From the NCBI RefSeq assembly GCF_902459695.1, contig NZ_CABPRZ010000001.1, positions 372,001-436,000 on the forward strand: 64,000 bases of DNA, written 5' to 3'. A model generated the notes under the pieces. It searched no databases. It saw nothing but the letters and a program-made list of their open reading frames with translations, and was not told where the DNA came from. Source of the DNA: Pandoraea terrae. GTDB lineage: Bacteria > Pseudomonadota > Gammaproteobacteria > Burkholderiales > Burkholderiaceae. The position numbers and the translations under genes were made by a program. The stretch's first letter is position 1; each line of letters starts with the position of its first letter. Positions 26,543-35,118 of the stretch are shown in pieces.

Positions 26543-27336
26543 TGCGCGACCGCCTGGTGATGTGAGCTGAGGATCTGTCCGAGGAAATTGCGCGTCTTCT
26601 CATGTGCCGGCTGGCTGAAGAACTGCGCGGGCGGCGCTTCTTCGACGATCTTGCCATCCGCCATGAAGATCACACGGTCGGCAACGCTGCGCGCAAAGCC
26701 CATTTCATGGGTCACGCAAAGCATCGTCATGCCGTCCTCGGCGAGGCTGATCATGGTGTCGAGCACCTCCTTGACCATCTCCGGGTCCAGGGCCGAGGTG
26801 GGCTCGTCGAACAGCATCACACGCGGCGTCATGCACAGTGCCCGGGCGATGGCCACGCGCTGCTGTTGGCCGCCCGAGAGCTGGCTCGGATACTTGTTCG
26901 CCTGCTCCGGGATGCGCACGCGCTTCAGGTATTTCATTGCGATCGCTTCAGCCTCGTCCTTCGACAGGCCACGCGAACGCATCGGCGCGAGCGTGCAGTT
27001 CTGCAGGATCGTCAGGTGCGGGAACAGGTTGAACTGCTGGAACACCATGCCGACTTCCTGCCGCACCGAATCGACATTCTTGCCGCCGGCAGTCAATTCG
27101 ATGCCGTCGACGACGATGCGGCCTTTCTGCACGGCTTCGAGCCGGTTGATGCAACGAATCAGCGTCGATTTGCCGGAGCCCGACGGACCGCAGATCACGA
27201 TGCGCTCACCGGCCTTTACGGTCAGGTTGATGTCGGTAAGCACCTGGAAATGGCCGTACCACTTCTCCACATGTTCCATGTGGATGATGGTGTCGCTGGC
27301 CGGAGCGTGTTGGGTATCCGTCATGATGGCATCCAT
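26539..27336 (-). CDS. ABC transporter ATP-binding protein of the ketogluconate operon
   Basis: A 265-residue GlnQ-type ATPase: Walker [15 protein letters not shown]-loop [12 protein letters not shown], signature [15 protein letters not shown], Walker [16 protein letters not shown]-loop [12 protein letters not shown] codons at 27336 and 27324 are both possible; a longer start would run into the binding-protein gene. It belongs to the polar amino-acid importer family by sequence, yet lies in an operon for a sugar acid. That points to an unconventional substrate. Confidence 0.9.
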   Translation of the reverse strand: MDAIMTDTQHAPASDTIIHMEHVEKWYGHFQVLTDINLTVKAGERIVICGPSGSGKSTLIRCINRLEAVQKGRIVVDGIELTAGGKNVDSVRQEVGMVFQQFNLFPHLTILQNCTLAPMRSRGLSKDEAEAIAMKYLKRVRIPEQANKYPSQLSGGQQQRVAIARALCMTPRVMLFDEPTSALDPEMVKEVLDTMISLAEDGMTMLCVTHEMGFARSVADRVIFMADGKIVEEAPPAQFFSQPAHEKTRNFLGQILSSHHQAVAQ

Positions 27337-27349
27337 TCGGTCTGACGCG

Positions 27350-28150
27350 TTACTGCATTTTCGGCAGGTCGGTGTCGAGCCACTTGTGATACAGCTTGTT
27401 GAGCTCGCCATTGGCCGTGTTGCGTGCGACGAAGTCGTTCACCGTCTTGAGCAGTTCCGGCTGGTTGGGGCGCATGGCGATGCCCATCGATTGCTGCAGC
27501 AGGTTGAACTTGGCCTCATAGGCGTTCGGGGCGCGCTTCTTGATCTGGCTCGCGACGGTAACCGAGCAGCCGATGGCATCGACCTGGCCCGACAGCAGCG
27601 CCTGCATGGCGGAGGCGTCATCGTCGAAACGGCGGATTTCAGTGCCTTCCGGCGCGCTCCGGGTGACGGCGACGTCCTGCGTGGACGCCCGGGCAACGCC
27701 GACGCGCAGCCCCTTCAGATCGGCAGCCGACTTCAGGTTGGCGCCCGCCTTGCCGAGGAGCACGATCGTGGCGGCGGCGTACGGTTGCGAAAACTGGACC
27801 TGCTTGGCGCGCTCGGGCGTGATGGCGAGCGACGCCACGAGCAGGTCAACCTTGTTCGTCAACAGGAAGGGGATGCGGTTCGGGCCGGTGACGGGCACGA
27901 TGTTCGCCTTCACGCCGAGGTCCTTCGCCAGCAGTCGGGCGACGTCGGCGTCGTAGCCGTCGGGCTGGTTCTGTGCGTTGGTGGTGCCGTACGGCGGGAA
28001 GTCGACCAGCATGCCGATCGTGATCTCGCCTTTCTTCTTGATGTCGGCGACGCTTTGCGCCCAGGCGTTGGGCGCGAGCGCGCCCAGGCTGGCGGCGAGT
28101 CCGGCGGCGGCGAGGCCGAGGGTCAGCGTACGGCGGGTGATATTGGGCAT
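27350..28150 (-). CDS. periplasmic binding protein of the ketogluconate operon (amino-acid ABC family)
   Basis: A 266-residue SBP_bac_3 protein. A signal sequence with a twin-arginine-like start ([15 protein letters not shown]) ends near NAWAQ; GGAGAC precedes the ATG at 28150. The carboxylate-gripping arginine is present ([12 protein letters not shown]). The residue that holds the alpha-amino group in amino-acid binding proteins, normally aspartate, is cysteine/serine here ([12 protein letters not shown]). This fits a ligand with a carboxylate but no amino group, such as 2-ketogluconate. The alignment was done by eye. Confidence 0.87.
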   Translation of the reverse strand: MPNITRRTLTLGLAAAGLAASLGALAPNAWAQSVADIKKKGEITIGMLVDFPPYGTTNAQNQPDGYDADVARLLAKDLGVKANIVPVTGPNRIPFLLTNKVDLLVASLAITPERAKQVQFSQPYAAATIVLLGKAGANLKSAADLKGLRVGVARASTQDVAVTRSAPEGTEIRRFDDDASAMQALLSGQVDAIGCSVTVASQIKKRAPNAYEAKFNLLQQSMGIAMRPNQPELLKTVNDFVARNTANGELNKLYHKWLDTDLPKMQ

Positions 28151-28222
28151 CTTTTGTCTCCTGCGAAAGCGACGGTTGCGTTTCTTATCGGTCAAATCAA
28201 ATGGCAAAGCACGGCAAAAACG

Positions 28223-28876
28223 TCAACGGGCCAGCGCGGCGGCCTGGCGGCGCTCCATACGCGCTGCCAGCAGCGAGAGCGGCCAGCACAGCACGAAATA
28301 GACGGCCGCGACGACCGAGAACACAAGCAGCGGTTCGAAGGTCGCGTTGTTGATGATCTGGCCCGCGCGCGTGACTTCCGTAAATCCGATGATTGCCGCG
28401 AGCGACGTGCCCTTGATGATCTGCACCAGATAGCCGACGGTCGGCGGCACCGCGATCTTGAAGGCCTGGGGCAGAATGACATCGCGCATGCGGTCGACGT
28501 ACGACAGCGACAGCGCCTGCGCGGCTTCCCACTGGCCGCGCGGGATGGCTTCAATGCAACCGCGCCAGATTTCGCCAAGAAACGCGGCGCTGTTGAAAAT
28601 CAGCGCGGCGCCGGCGGCCACCCACGGGTTGATCTCCAGGCCGAACACGGGCGCGCCGAAGAAGATCAGGAACAACTGCAGCAGCAGCGGGGTGCCCTGG
28701 AACAGCTTGATGAATCCCGTGGCGAGCCGGCGCGGCCACGCCGCTTCAGCGGTGCGGGAGAGCGCGACGACGAGCCCGAGCAGGCTGCCGCCGACGAATG
28801 CGATGACCGACAGCGCCAACGTCCACTTGGCGGCTTCGACGATGAACCAGAGTTCGGGGTATCCGAAGGAACGCAT
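28223..28876 (-). CDS. ABC transporter permease of the ketogluconate operon
   Basis: A 217-residue HisM/GlnP-type permease with about five membrane segments. The family block FQGTPLLLQLFLIFFG and the EAA loop RGQWEAAQALSLSYVDRMRD-like sequence are clear. GAGGAG precedes the ATG at 28876. It sits 10 bases behind the other permease and 72 bases before the binding protein gene. Here the permeases come first in the operon. Confidence 0.9.
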   Translation of the reverse strand: MRSFGYPELWFIVEAAKWTLALSVIAFVGGSLLGLVVALSRTAEAAWPRRLATGFIKLFQGTPLLLQLFLIFFGAPVFGLEINPWVAAGAALIFNSAAFLGEIWRGCIEAIPRGQWEAAQALSLSYVDRMRDVILPQAFKIAVPPTVGYLVQIIKGTSLAAIIGFTEVTRAGQIINNATFEPLLVFSVVAAVYFVLCWPLSLLAARMERRQAAALAR

Positions 28877-28886
28877 GGGGAACTCC

Positions 28887-29558
28887 TCAGCGGCGGTCGG
28901 GGTAGTTGAGGCCCCACTGATACACGAGGCGGAAAACGGCGGAGAACGCCAGCGACAGCAGCAGATAGATCAACGCGACGACGATGTAGACCTCGAAACT
29001 GCGGAAGGTCTGCGACTGGATGTTGGCCGCGACCGACGTCAGATCGTCGGCGGAAATCACGGAAACCACCGCGGAGGACAGCATCAGAAGGATGAACTGG
29101 CTCGTCAGCGCCGGATAGACGGCCTTGAGCGCCGGCTTGAGCACCACGAAGCGGAAGATTTCCCAGCGCTTGAGGTTGAGCGCCAGACCGGCCTCGATTT
29201 GCCCCTTCGGGATGGCTTCGATGCCGGCGCGGATGATTTCCGTGGCGTAGGCGCCGAGATTGACGACCATCGCCGTCAGCGCGGCAGTGTGCGGCGTCCA
29301 GCGCAGGCCGATCGCGGGCAGCGCGAAGAAAAAGAAGAACAGCTGCACGAGAAACGGCGTATTCCGGATGATCTCGATGTACGTGTTCACGACGAAGCGC
29401 ACGGGCGCCGGGCCGGACGTCTTGCCCCACGCGCACAGGACCGCCACGCACAGGCCGATCGCCATCGCCGAGAACGACAATTGAATCGTGATCCAGGTGC
29501 CCTTGAGCAAGAGCGGCCAGGCGGCGAAGACGTCGCCGAATTGAAACGTATAGTTCAC
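28887..29558 (-). CDS. ABC transporter permease, first gene of the ketogluconate operon
   Basis: A 223-residue permease of the same family (RNTPFLVQLFFFFFALP; KGQIEAGLALNLKRWE). Translation probably starts at GTG 29558, 5-6 bases after GAGGAT. It is the first gene after a PtxS-type operator at 29634-29647. This gene and its partner replace the MFS transporter KguT found in Pseudomonas kgu operons. Confidence 0.88.
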   Translation of the reverse strand: MNYTFQFGDVFAAWPLLLKGTWITIQLSFSAMAIGLCVAVLCAWGKTSGPAPVRFVVNTYIEIIRNTPFLVQLFFFFFALPAIGLRWTPHTAALTAMVVNLGAYATEIIRAGIEAIPKGQIEAGLALNLKRWEIFRFVVLKPALKAVYPALTSQFILLMLSSAVVSVISADDLTSVAANIQSQTFRSFEVYIVVALIYLLLSLAFSAVFRLVYQWGLNYPDRR

Positions 29559-29633
29559 TTTTTATCCTCGTGCGCGCCAACCGCGTTCCGATCGCGAAAG
29601 GTGTGCAACGCTGTCTCCGAAGTTCGCAGTTTA

Positions 29634-29647
29634 AGAAACCGATTTCA
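29634..29647 (-). promoter_or_regulatory. predicted PtxS-type operator before the ketogluconate operon
   Basis: TGAAATCGGTTTCT on the minus strand differs at two positions from the palindrome TGAAACCGGTTTCA known for PtxS of Pseudomonas. It is 76 bases upstream of the first permease GTG, within a 144-base gap. A closer match stands before the repressor gene at 30920-30933. Confidence 0.75.
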
Positions 29648-29702
29648 GAATACGATTCGGACTAACCCTAAGCTGGCATCCGGCCACGGTTTCCAGCGGT
29701 TT

Positions 29703-30884
29703 TTAGCGGGTGCCGCTGCGTTTGTTGATCGGTTTCACGGGTTTTTTCGTCGCGCCGACCGCGCGAGACGAACCGCGCGGAATCAACTGCCCGTGCAGCA
29801 GGATCTGGCGCGGCGGCAGCGCAAGCCCTCGCAACCGTTCGATGAGGCAGGTTGCGGCGAGGCGTCCGAGATCGTCGGTCGGCTGCGCGATTGTGGAGAT
29901 GCCCGGGCCGACGTAGGGCGACCAGTCGGTTTCATCGATACCGACAAGTCCGAGCGTTTCGCCCCATCGGCCCTCGACGCGCGCCATGGCGGCAACGAGG
30001 CGCAAGGTGGTCACGGCGTTGTTGGACAGCACGGCGGCGGGGCGGCCGGCCGTGCGCGCACAGAAATCGCGCAGGGCATCGGTCAGCGTGGAGAGCTGCG
30101 CCTCGCCATCCCCGTCAGGCGTTTCGAGCACGCTGCCGGCGACCGGCTGGCCGGTCTTATCATGACGGGCGGCGTCGCGGACGAACTCGCGGAACGCGGC
30201 CTCGCGCTCGATCCGTGAACTGACGGCGCGAATCGGTTCCGTGACGTACAGCAATTCCCGGTAGCCCTGCGCGACCAGATGCCCGGCCGCCTGTTGGATG
30301 GCGGTGGCATTGTCGAGCGAGACGAAATCGGCATGCATGCCGCGATGCTTGCGGTCGACCAGCACGATGGGCTTGCCAAGCTGATTCGCGCGGGCCGCCG
30401 TGCGCGCATCGCGCCCGAGCGTATTCAGGATGTAGCCCTCGACCTGGTACGAAGACAGGGCGTCCATCGCTTCGCACTCGCGCTCGCTGTCATTGCCGAG
30501 GTTGAACAGCATCAGCAGGTAGCCGGCTTCCTGGCACGCCTTCTCTGCCCCGCGCAGCATCGCCACCGAATACGGGTTGGTGACGTCCGCCACGACCAGG
30601 CCGATCAGGCGTGTACCACCGCGCTTGAGCGCACGCGCCATGCGGCTCGGCGAATAGTCGAGCGCCGCGACGGCCTTCTCGACGCGCGTTGCGATGTCGG
30701 GCGTCAGCAGCGTTTCGCGGTGATTGAAGAAGCGTGAGACCGTGGCTTTGGACACGCCGGCTTCGCGCGCGACGTCCGCGATGGTGGCGCGCGGCGGCGC
30801 GGCCGTCATGCCGTTCGCGCGGGGTGTGGCGGCGGTCTTTCGTGCCGGCGAACGCGGCGCTTGGGCGGATTTTTTGGCGGGCAT
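29703..30884 (-). CDS. ptxS: LacI-family repressor, PtxS-like
   Basis: A 393-residue regulator. After an Ala/Lys-rich lead (residues 1-30), the LacI helix-turn-helix is at about residues 34-80 (ATIADVAREAGVSKATVSRFF, hinge RMARALKRGG). A periplasmic-binding-like effector domain follows (GLVVADVTNPYSVAMLRG, GIDETDWSPYVGPGISTI). ATG 30884 is chosen over upstream starts because the latter lie beyond the operator. Operators resembling the PtxS site occur before this gene and before the ketogluconate operon, so it probably represses both and responds to 2-ketogluconate. Confidence 0.85.
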   Translation of the reverse strand: MPAKKSAQAPRSPARKTAATPRANGMTAAPPRATIADVAREAGVSKATVSRFFNHRETLLTPDIATRVEKAVAALDYSPSRMARALKRGGTRLIGLVVADVTNPYSVAMLRGAEKACQEAGYLLMLFNLGNDSERECEAMDALSSYQVEGYILNTLGRDARTAARANQLGKPIVLVDRKHRGMHADFVSLDNATAIQQAAGHLVAQGYRELLYVTEPIRAVSSRIEREAAFREFVRDAARHDKTGQPVAGSVLETPDGDGEAQLSTLTDALRDFCARTAGRPAAVLSNNAVTTLRLVAAMARVEGRWGETLGLVGIDETDWSPYVGPGISTIAQPTDDLGRLAATCLIERLRGLALPPRQILLHGQLIPRGSSRAVGATKKPVKPINKRSGTR

Positions 30885-30919
30885 CGAGGACTGTGCCGGC
30901 GGCAAAGGCGGGCCGGCCT

Positions 30920-30933
30920 TGAAACCAGTTTCA
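30920..30933. promoter_or_regulatory. predicted PtxS-type operator (autoregulation)
   Basis: TGAAACCAGTTTCA is a near-perfect palindrome, 13 of 14 bases identical to the PtxS consensus TGAAACCGGTTTCA. It lies 36 bases upstream of the repressor start codon, which suggests autorepression. Confidence 0.8.
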
Positions 30934-31037
30934 GGAAATTTCACCGCGATGTTAGCGCCGGGACGAGGGTTGCGTCCACTCCGCATAAACCCGGGGGAGG
31001 CCGGTAAGTCAAGCCGGTAAATGACGCCTGCAAACGC

Positions 31038-31065
31038 AATGCGGCGCCGTTTCCGGCGCCGCATT
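31038..31065 (-). terminator. strong 12-bp stem after the HU-like gene
   Basis: AATGCGGCGCCG (31038-31049) and CGGCGCCGCATT (31054-31065) form a perfect stem with loop TTTC, 33 bases past the stop of the HU-like gene. The T tract on the minus strand is short and interrupted, so termination efficiency is uncertain. Confidence 0.65.
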
Positions 31066-31098
31066 TCAAACCCGAGGGGTTTGGGAAGGAACGCTGTT

Positions 31099-31518
31099 TT
31101 ACAGCGCGGCGTCCTTCAGTTTCTTCAGGGCGCGCGCCTTGATGCGCACGCTGGCCGGCTTCGCTTCGAACCAGCGATCCTCGCCCGTGAACGGATCCTT
31201 GCCGAAGCGGCGCTTCTTGGCCGGCACTTGTTGTGCGCCGATCTTGAGCAGGCCGTGCAGCGTGAACTCACCGGCGCCCTTCTTGTGCACGGCGCCGAGG
31301 ATCGTGTTCTCGAGCGCGGCCAGGACTGCCTTGACCGTCTTCACTTCGACAGCTGCGGCTTCAGCGAGGTGCGTCGCCAGGCCTGCCTTGGTGAACGAGT
31401 CCTTGATGGGTTTGACGGCGCCATTAGCGGCAGCGCTTTTCGGCGCTGCAGCAGCCTTGGTTGCCTTCTTGGCCGCAGGGGCCTTCGTGGTCTTCGTTGC
31501 TTTCTTTGCCGTTGCCAT
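31099..31518 (-). CDS. HU-family histone-like protein with Lys/Ala-rich N-terminal tail
   Basis: A 139-residue nucleoid protein. Residues 1-40 are an Ala/Lys/Thr-rich tail (KKATKTTKAPAAKKATKAA) like eukaryotic H1 or bacterial H1-like tails. Residues 41-139 are an HU/IHF-type domain (DSFTKAGLATHLAEAAAV, FTLHGLLKIGAQQVPAKK, FEAKPASVRIKARALKKLK). This tail-plus-HU design is common in Burkholderiales. It is monocistronic and followed by a strong stem. The 229-base gap upstream should contain its promoter. Confidence 0.88.
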   Translation of the reverse strand: MATAKKATKTTKAPAAKKATKAAAAPKSAAANGAVKPIKDSFTKAGLATHLAEAAAVEVKTVKAVLAALENTILGAVHKKGAGEFTLHGLLKIGAQQVPAKKRRFGKDPFTGEDRWFEAKPASVRIKARALKKLKDAAL

Positions 31519-31747
31519 ATCGATCCAATCGATGAAAATAAGAAAGTGCCGTCTTGCGAGAGCGGCTTCGCCTGGTTGAAAATCGTTGCTGCGCCGTCGA
31601 TTCTACCTAAGAAATCGCGCCTTGCTAGGGGTACCGAAATAATGTTGCGCGTGCGCCGCAGCGCCTTGCGGCAAAAGGGGCGGCGATTGTCGCCGGTCAG
31701 CGTCCCTTCGACGCTGCCGGCGATGTTTGGTTCGACGCCGTCGAAGA

Positions 31748-32320
31748 TCAATTCGGCCTGGCCGGCATGCCCTCGGGCGGCGCTCGCCGCGGCAACAGTG
31801 CCAGGAGACCCTTCATCGTGTACACGACGATCAGCGTGCCGCACAGATCGCCGATGATCATGATGCACAGGCGCGCCAGCCAATGATCGGTGTCGCCGCG
31901 CAGAAGAAACCACGCATTGTGTAATAACGGGCTCGCGAGCGAGGTAGCGACAATCAGCACCATGAGCTTGCGCGCCGTCAGATTCGTCAGCGTTGTGCGC
32001 AAGCCGTAATACCTGACGGCGGCACGATAGACGAGATACGGCGCCGTGGCGGACAGGATGCCGCCGATGAATGCGCGTACGGTGTCGTCGGGGAAAAAGT
32101 AGAAAAAGCAGGTGAGCCAGGAGCCGGCCATCACCCCGATCGCGCCGGCCTCGCCGAACAGCAGCGTGCATAGCAGACGCATGCCCGCGGGCAGGTAGAC
32201 CCAGTTCACGCCGCGCACGAATTCGGAATGGGTGAAGATCCACTCGCTCGCGATCGTTGCGGCGACGAACGCAATGGTCGAGCCGACGATGGCGCACAGG
32301 TGTAGGCGAAGCGGGGACAT
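31748..32320 (-). CDS. integral membrane protein, MASE1-like
   Basis: A 190-residue protein with five or six hydrophobic helices and no soluble domain. The segment NWVYLPAGMRLLCTLLFGEAGAIG resembles the WxPAG...LLxG pattern of MASE1 sensory membrane domains, here without an attached kinase or cyclase. It lies divergent from the winged-helix gene at 32439. Function unknown. Confidence 0.7.
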   Translation of the reverse strand: MSPLRLHLCAIVGSTIAFVAATIASEWIFTHSEFVRGVNWVYLPAGMRLLCTLLFGEAGAIGVMAGSWLTCFFYFFPDDTVRAFIGGILSATAPYLVYRAAVRYYGLRTTLTNLTARKLMVLIVATSLASPLLHNAWFLLRGDTDHWLARLCIMIIGDLCGTLIVVYTMKGLLALLPRRAPPEGMPARPN

Positions 32321-32438
32321 TCAGTTAGAATCGCGGGCAGACCGGGGGACGACTGGCGCATGATAGCGCAATCGTCTGCGCCGGCCCACCAGAAAACACC
32401 TGGCCTTCTCCGGGGCCGGCACGAAATGTCAGGAGCGC

Positions 32439-32792
32439 ATGCCGTTGACGCGTCCCGCCGATATTTATCTTCGATTTCTCCAGCTTGCCGAGGCGGTGCG
32501 CGGATTGCCGGCGCTGCCCTCGCTCGACCCGCTCGAAGAGCGCATCCTGGTGCTGGTCGCGCAAGCCAATCAGTCCAAGCGCCGCTTGTCGGTGCGCGAC
32601 ATGATCGCCGTGCGCGAACTGGGCTCGCCAGCCATGCTTCACAACCGCCTCAAGTCGATGCGAGAGAAAGGCTGGATCGTGCTGCAGGACACCGAAGATG
32701 CGCGGCGCAAGCAGGTGGAGCTGACGCCTGCGGCAATGCGCCATTTCGACAAGCTGTCCCACTGTCTGGTCGAGGCCGTCAACGACGTCTGA
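32439..32792 (+). CDS. winged-helix DNA-binding protein, MarR-like
   Basis: A 117-residue regulator-sized protein. A helix-turn-helix is suggested by KRRLSVRDMIAVRELGSPAMLHNRLKSM and the wing by GWIVLQDTEDARRKQVELTP, a standard MarR wing. AGGAG sits 3 bases before the ATG at 32439. It diverges from the membrane protein gene (gap 118 bases) and converges on pagP. Targets are unknown; PagP or the membrane protein are candidates by position only. Confidence 0.75.
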   Translation: MPLTRPADIYLRFLQLAEAVRGLPALPSLDPLEERILVLVAQANQSKRRLSVRDMIAVRELGSPAMLHNRLKSMREKGWIVLQDTEDARRKQVELTPAAMRHFDKLSHCLVEAVNDV

Positions 32793-32805
32793 GCGCTTGC
32801 GCCTG

Positions 32806-33474
32806 TTACCGGACGTCGCCGAACGTGTAGCGTCCGAACAGAAAGAGGATGTTGCCGTATCCCTTGCCGCCGGGCACATATGTGGTGGTCAGCGAAAAGC
32901 GCCCCACCGTCGCGGCCGCCAGCGGTAGCGCGCCAGGAAAGGGCACACCGCTCATGGTATCCGAGCGTGACATCAGGAATACGCTGTAGCCGAGTCCGAG
33001 ATCGACCGGCCCGACCGAGGCGAGCCGCCAGATGCGTCCATACCCGGCCATCGGCGACCAATGGCTATGCGAGTCCCTGAACACCATCGCGTAGAGCACA
33101 CGCGTGCCGCCGTTGCCATCGGGCAAGGCGCGTCCGAAGCCGATGCCCCACGGATGCTCGTTGTACTGATCGACCTTCTCGCGCGAATACGCAAAACGAA
33201 GATGGTGCGTGTGCAGCGGCACGTAAAGATCGGCCGCGCCATGCGTCCAGATGTCGCTGACCTCATGGCGAACGGCTTCGGCCCAGCGGCCAGGCAGCGA
33301 GCGCGTGTCCTGCGCGTCCCTATGCGTAATGGACGTGCCGACGGCTTCCATCGTTCCGACATCTCGCCCTTGCTTGTCATTGCCGAACGCCTGCGCCCAC
33401 GCGGCCGAGTTCAATAACACACCGGTGCCCAGCATGGCGGCACTTCGGCATACGTGATTCTGGAAAAGCGTCAA
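32806..33474 (-). CDS. pagP: lipid A palmitoyltransferase PagP
   Basis: A 222-residue outer-membrane enzyme that moves a palmitate chain from phospholipid to lipid A. After a signal peptide ending AAWA come the family blocks DLYVPLHTHHLRFAY, YNEHPWGIGFGR and YAMVFRDSHSHWSPMAGYG. The last contains the catalytic Asp-Ser pair, and the catalytic histidine is in the WTHGAADLY stretch. TTG at 33474 is chosen because CCGGAG lies 6 bases upstream and it gives a full signal peptide; the next ATG (33435) would cut it. It is monocistronic. PagP confers resistance to cationic peptides and modifies endotoxin. Confidence 0.9.
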   Translation of the reverse strand: MTLFQNHVCRSAAMLGTGVLLNSAAWAQAFGNDKQGRDVGTMEAVGTSITHRDAQDTRSLPGRWAEAVRHEVSDIWTHGAADLYVPLHTHHLRFAYSREKVDQYNEHPWGIGFGRALPDGNGGTRVLYAMVFRDSHSHWSPMAGYGRIWRLASVGPVDLGLGYSVFLMSRSDTMSGVPFPGALPLAAATVGRFSLTTTYVPGGKGYGNILFLFGRYTFGDVR

Positions 33475-33600
33475 CTGTTACTCCGGTTCTATTGACAATG
33501 CACCAAAGACCTTGGCGCTTTGCTGAAGTTGCGGCATCGCGCCGCATTCCGGTCATTTTGGGAAAATTCTTAGTAATCAAATGGATGTGCAAGATATGGG

Positions 33601-33640
33601 CGAGTTATGCACGGTGTTGTGAACATTTTCTGTGGATAAG
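33601..33640 (+). repeat. 40-bp dispersed repeat with DnaA box (copy 1)
   Basis: Consists of CGAGTTAT near the 5' side, GTTGTGAACATTTTC in the middle and TGTGGATAAG at the 3' end. TGTGGATAA (33631-33639) is a perfect DnaA box on the minus strand (TTATCCACA). This is the most diverged copy in its first half. Three copies lie within 33475-34151, a 677-base stretch with no other gene. Confidence 0.85.
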
Positions 33641-33785
33641 ATCCGCGGCGCCCATGCGGCGCTTGCGCCCGGCCTGCATCGCGCCTTCGCTGCCGCTCTC
33701 CACCGCGCCGTGCGATCGCCGTTGGCGCAGCGTTTGCGCTTGCATTGCTTTCCCTGCGGCATCAAGCACTTAGGTCACCTATTCG

Positions 33786-33825
33786 CGAGTTATCAACTGG
33801 CTTGCCAACATTTTCTGTGGATAAG
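33786..33825 (+). repeat. 40-bp dispersed repeat with DnaA box (copy 2)
   Basis: Same 40-base layout: CGAGTTATCAACTGGCTTGC at the 5' side and CAACATTTTCTGTGGATAAG at the 3' side. It has two box-like elements facing each other: TTATCAAC and the perfect DnaA box TGTGGATAA. 145 bases separate it from copy 1. Confidence 0.85.
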
Positions 33826-33930
33826 CGGCGTGCCGAAATCCCGCACCATGCCTGCGTTTGCGGCGCATGGCCTGCATTGTGGGCGGCCGCAAACCTCCCT
33901 GACGAATCAACCACTTGGCATGTTTGTCCG

Positions 33931-33970
33931 CGAGTTATCAACGGGCTTGTGAACACAATCTGTGGATAAC
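33931..33970 (+). repeat. 40-bp dispersed repeat with DnaA box (copy 3)
   Basis: CGAGTTATCAACGGGCTTGT followed by GAACACAATCTGTGGATAAC, the same length and orientation as copies 1 and 2. 105 bases separate it from copy 2. It carries the perfect DnaA box TGTGGATAA at 33961-33969. Confidence 0.85.
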
Positions 33971-34019
33971 GGTGGCGCGCGGGACAGGGCTGGCGATAAA
34001 AATTCGGTCGGCCTATAAA

Positions 34020-34078
34020 ATCTCAATATATGAGATCAAGATTTACATATTGACATTTATGAGGCGTCTTATTAGGAT
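34020..34078 (+). promoter_or_regulatory. promoter and palindromic operator upstream of the acetaldehyde dehydrogenase operon
   Basis: TTGACA (34050-34055) and TAGGAT (34073-34078) are separated by 17 bases, a good sigma-70 promoter. Just upstream is the 17-base palindrome ATCTCA-N5-TGAGAT (34020-34036) in an AT-rich stretch, centred near -58 from the expected start. That position suits an activator. The IclR-type regulator at 36155 is the nearest candidate. Confidence 0.55.
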
Positions 34079-34151
34079 CGAGTCAAGTTTTCGCCGGGTG
34101 CCCCAAGGGGGTCGGCGATCGGCCATGACCCGGAACGTTCAGGAGACGACA

Positions 34152-35096
34152 GTGACGGAACAACGGAAACAGAAGGTGGCGATCATCGGTTCGGGCAATA
34201 TCGGTACCGACCTCATGATCAAGGTCTTGCGCAACAGCAAGTATCTGGAAATGGGCGCGATGGTCGGCATCGACCCCGCCTCGGACGGCCTGGCCCGCGC
34301 GCAGCGCCTGGGGGTGCCGGTAACGGCGGGCGGGATCGACGGTTTGCTGGCGATGCCCGGCTTCGACGAGATCGCCATTGCATTCGATGCGACCTCGGCG
34401 AAGGCGCACGAGCACCACAACAAGCTGCTGCAGGCGCGCGGCGTGCAGGTGATCGACCTGACCCCGGCGGCGATCGGTCCGTACGTGATTCCGTCGATCA
34501 ATCTCGACGAACACCTGGACTCGACGAACATCAATATGGTGACGTGTGGCGGCCAGGCGACCATTCCCATGGTTGCGGCTGTCTCGCAGGTGGCGAAGGT
34601 GCATTACGCCGAAATCGTGGCGTCGATCGCCAGCAAGTCGGCGGGGCCGGGCACGCGCGCGAACATCGACGAGTTCACCGAAACGACGTCCAAGGCCATT
34701 GAAGTCTTGGGCGGCGCCCAGCGCGGCAAGGCCATCATCGTGATGAACCCGGCCGAGCCGCCGCTGATCATGCGCGACACCGTGTTCGTGCTGTCCGAGC
34801 TGGCCGACCAGGCCGCGATCGAGGCCAGCGTCGAGGCGATGGTCGCCAAGGTCAATGCCTACGTGCCGGGTTACCGCCTCAAGCAGAAGGTGCAATTCGA
34901 CGTGTTCGACGCGTCGCGCCCGCTCAACGTGCCGGGTCTGGGCAAGTTGACCGGCCTGAAGACTTCGGTATTCCTCGAAGTGGAAGGCGCCGCGCATTAC
35001 CTGCCTGCGTATGCCGGCAACCTCGACATCATGACCAGCGCCGCGCTTGCCTGCGCCGAGCGCCTGGCCGCCACCCGCCTGGCCGTTGCCGCCTGA
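34152..35096 (+). CDS. mhpF: acetaldehyde dehydrogenase (acylating)
   Basis: A 314-residue enzyme converting acetaldehyde, NAD and CoA to acetyl-CoA (MhpF/DmpF/BphJ family). NAD motif [14 protein letters not shown] opens the protein; the catalytic cysteine is in [15 protein letters not shown] at 34152 lies 6 bases after AGGAG (34141-34145) and gives the family length; upstream ATG 34125 lacks this. The aldolase gene follows after 22 bases. The two proteins normally form a complex with substrate channelling. Confidence 0.92.
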   Translation: MTEQRKQKVAIIGSGNIGTDLMIKVLRNSKYLEMGAMVGIDPASDGLARAQRLGVPVTAGGIDGLLAMPGFDEIAIAFDATSAKAHEHHNKLLQARGVQVIDLTPAAIGPYVIPSINLDEHLDSTNINMVTCGGQATIPMVAAVSQVAKVHYAEIVASIASKSAGPGTRANIDEFTETTSKAIEVLGGAQRGKAIIVMNPAEPPLIMRDTVFVLSELADQAAIEASVEAMVAKVNAYVPGYRLKQKVQFDVFDASRPLNVPGLGKLTGLKTSVFLEVEGAAHYLPAYAGNLDIMTSAALACAERLAATRLAVAA

Positions 35097-35118
35097 GCGG
35101 CGCCTGGAGACGTTCAAC

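Noticed and set aside
33601-33970. Chromosomal or plasmid replication origin
   Set aside because: Three DnaA boxes are present, but there is no AT-rich unwinding region, dnaA, dnaN, rep or par gene nearby, and a fourth copy lies 13 kb away beside an insertion element.
33601-33970. CRISPR array
   Set aside because: The 40-base units are imperfect, unevenly spaced (145 and 105 bases) and have no cas genes.
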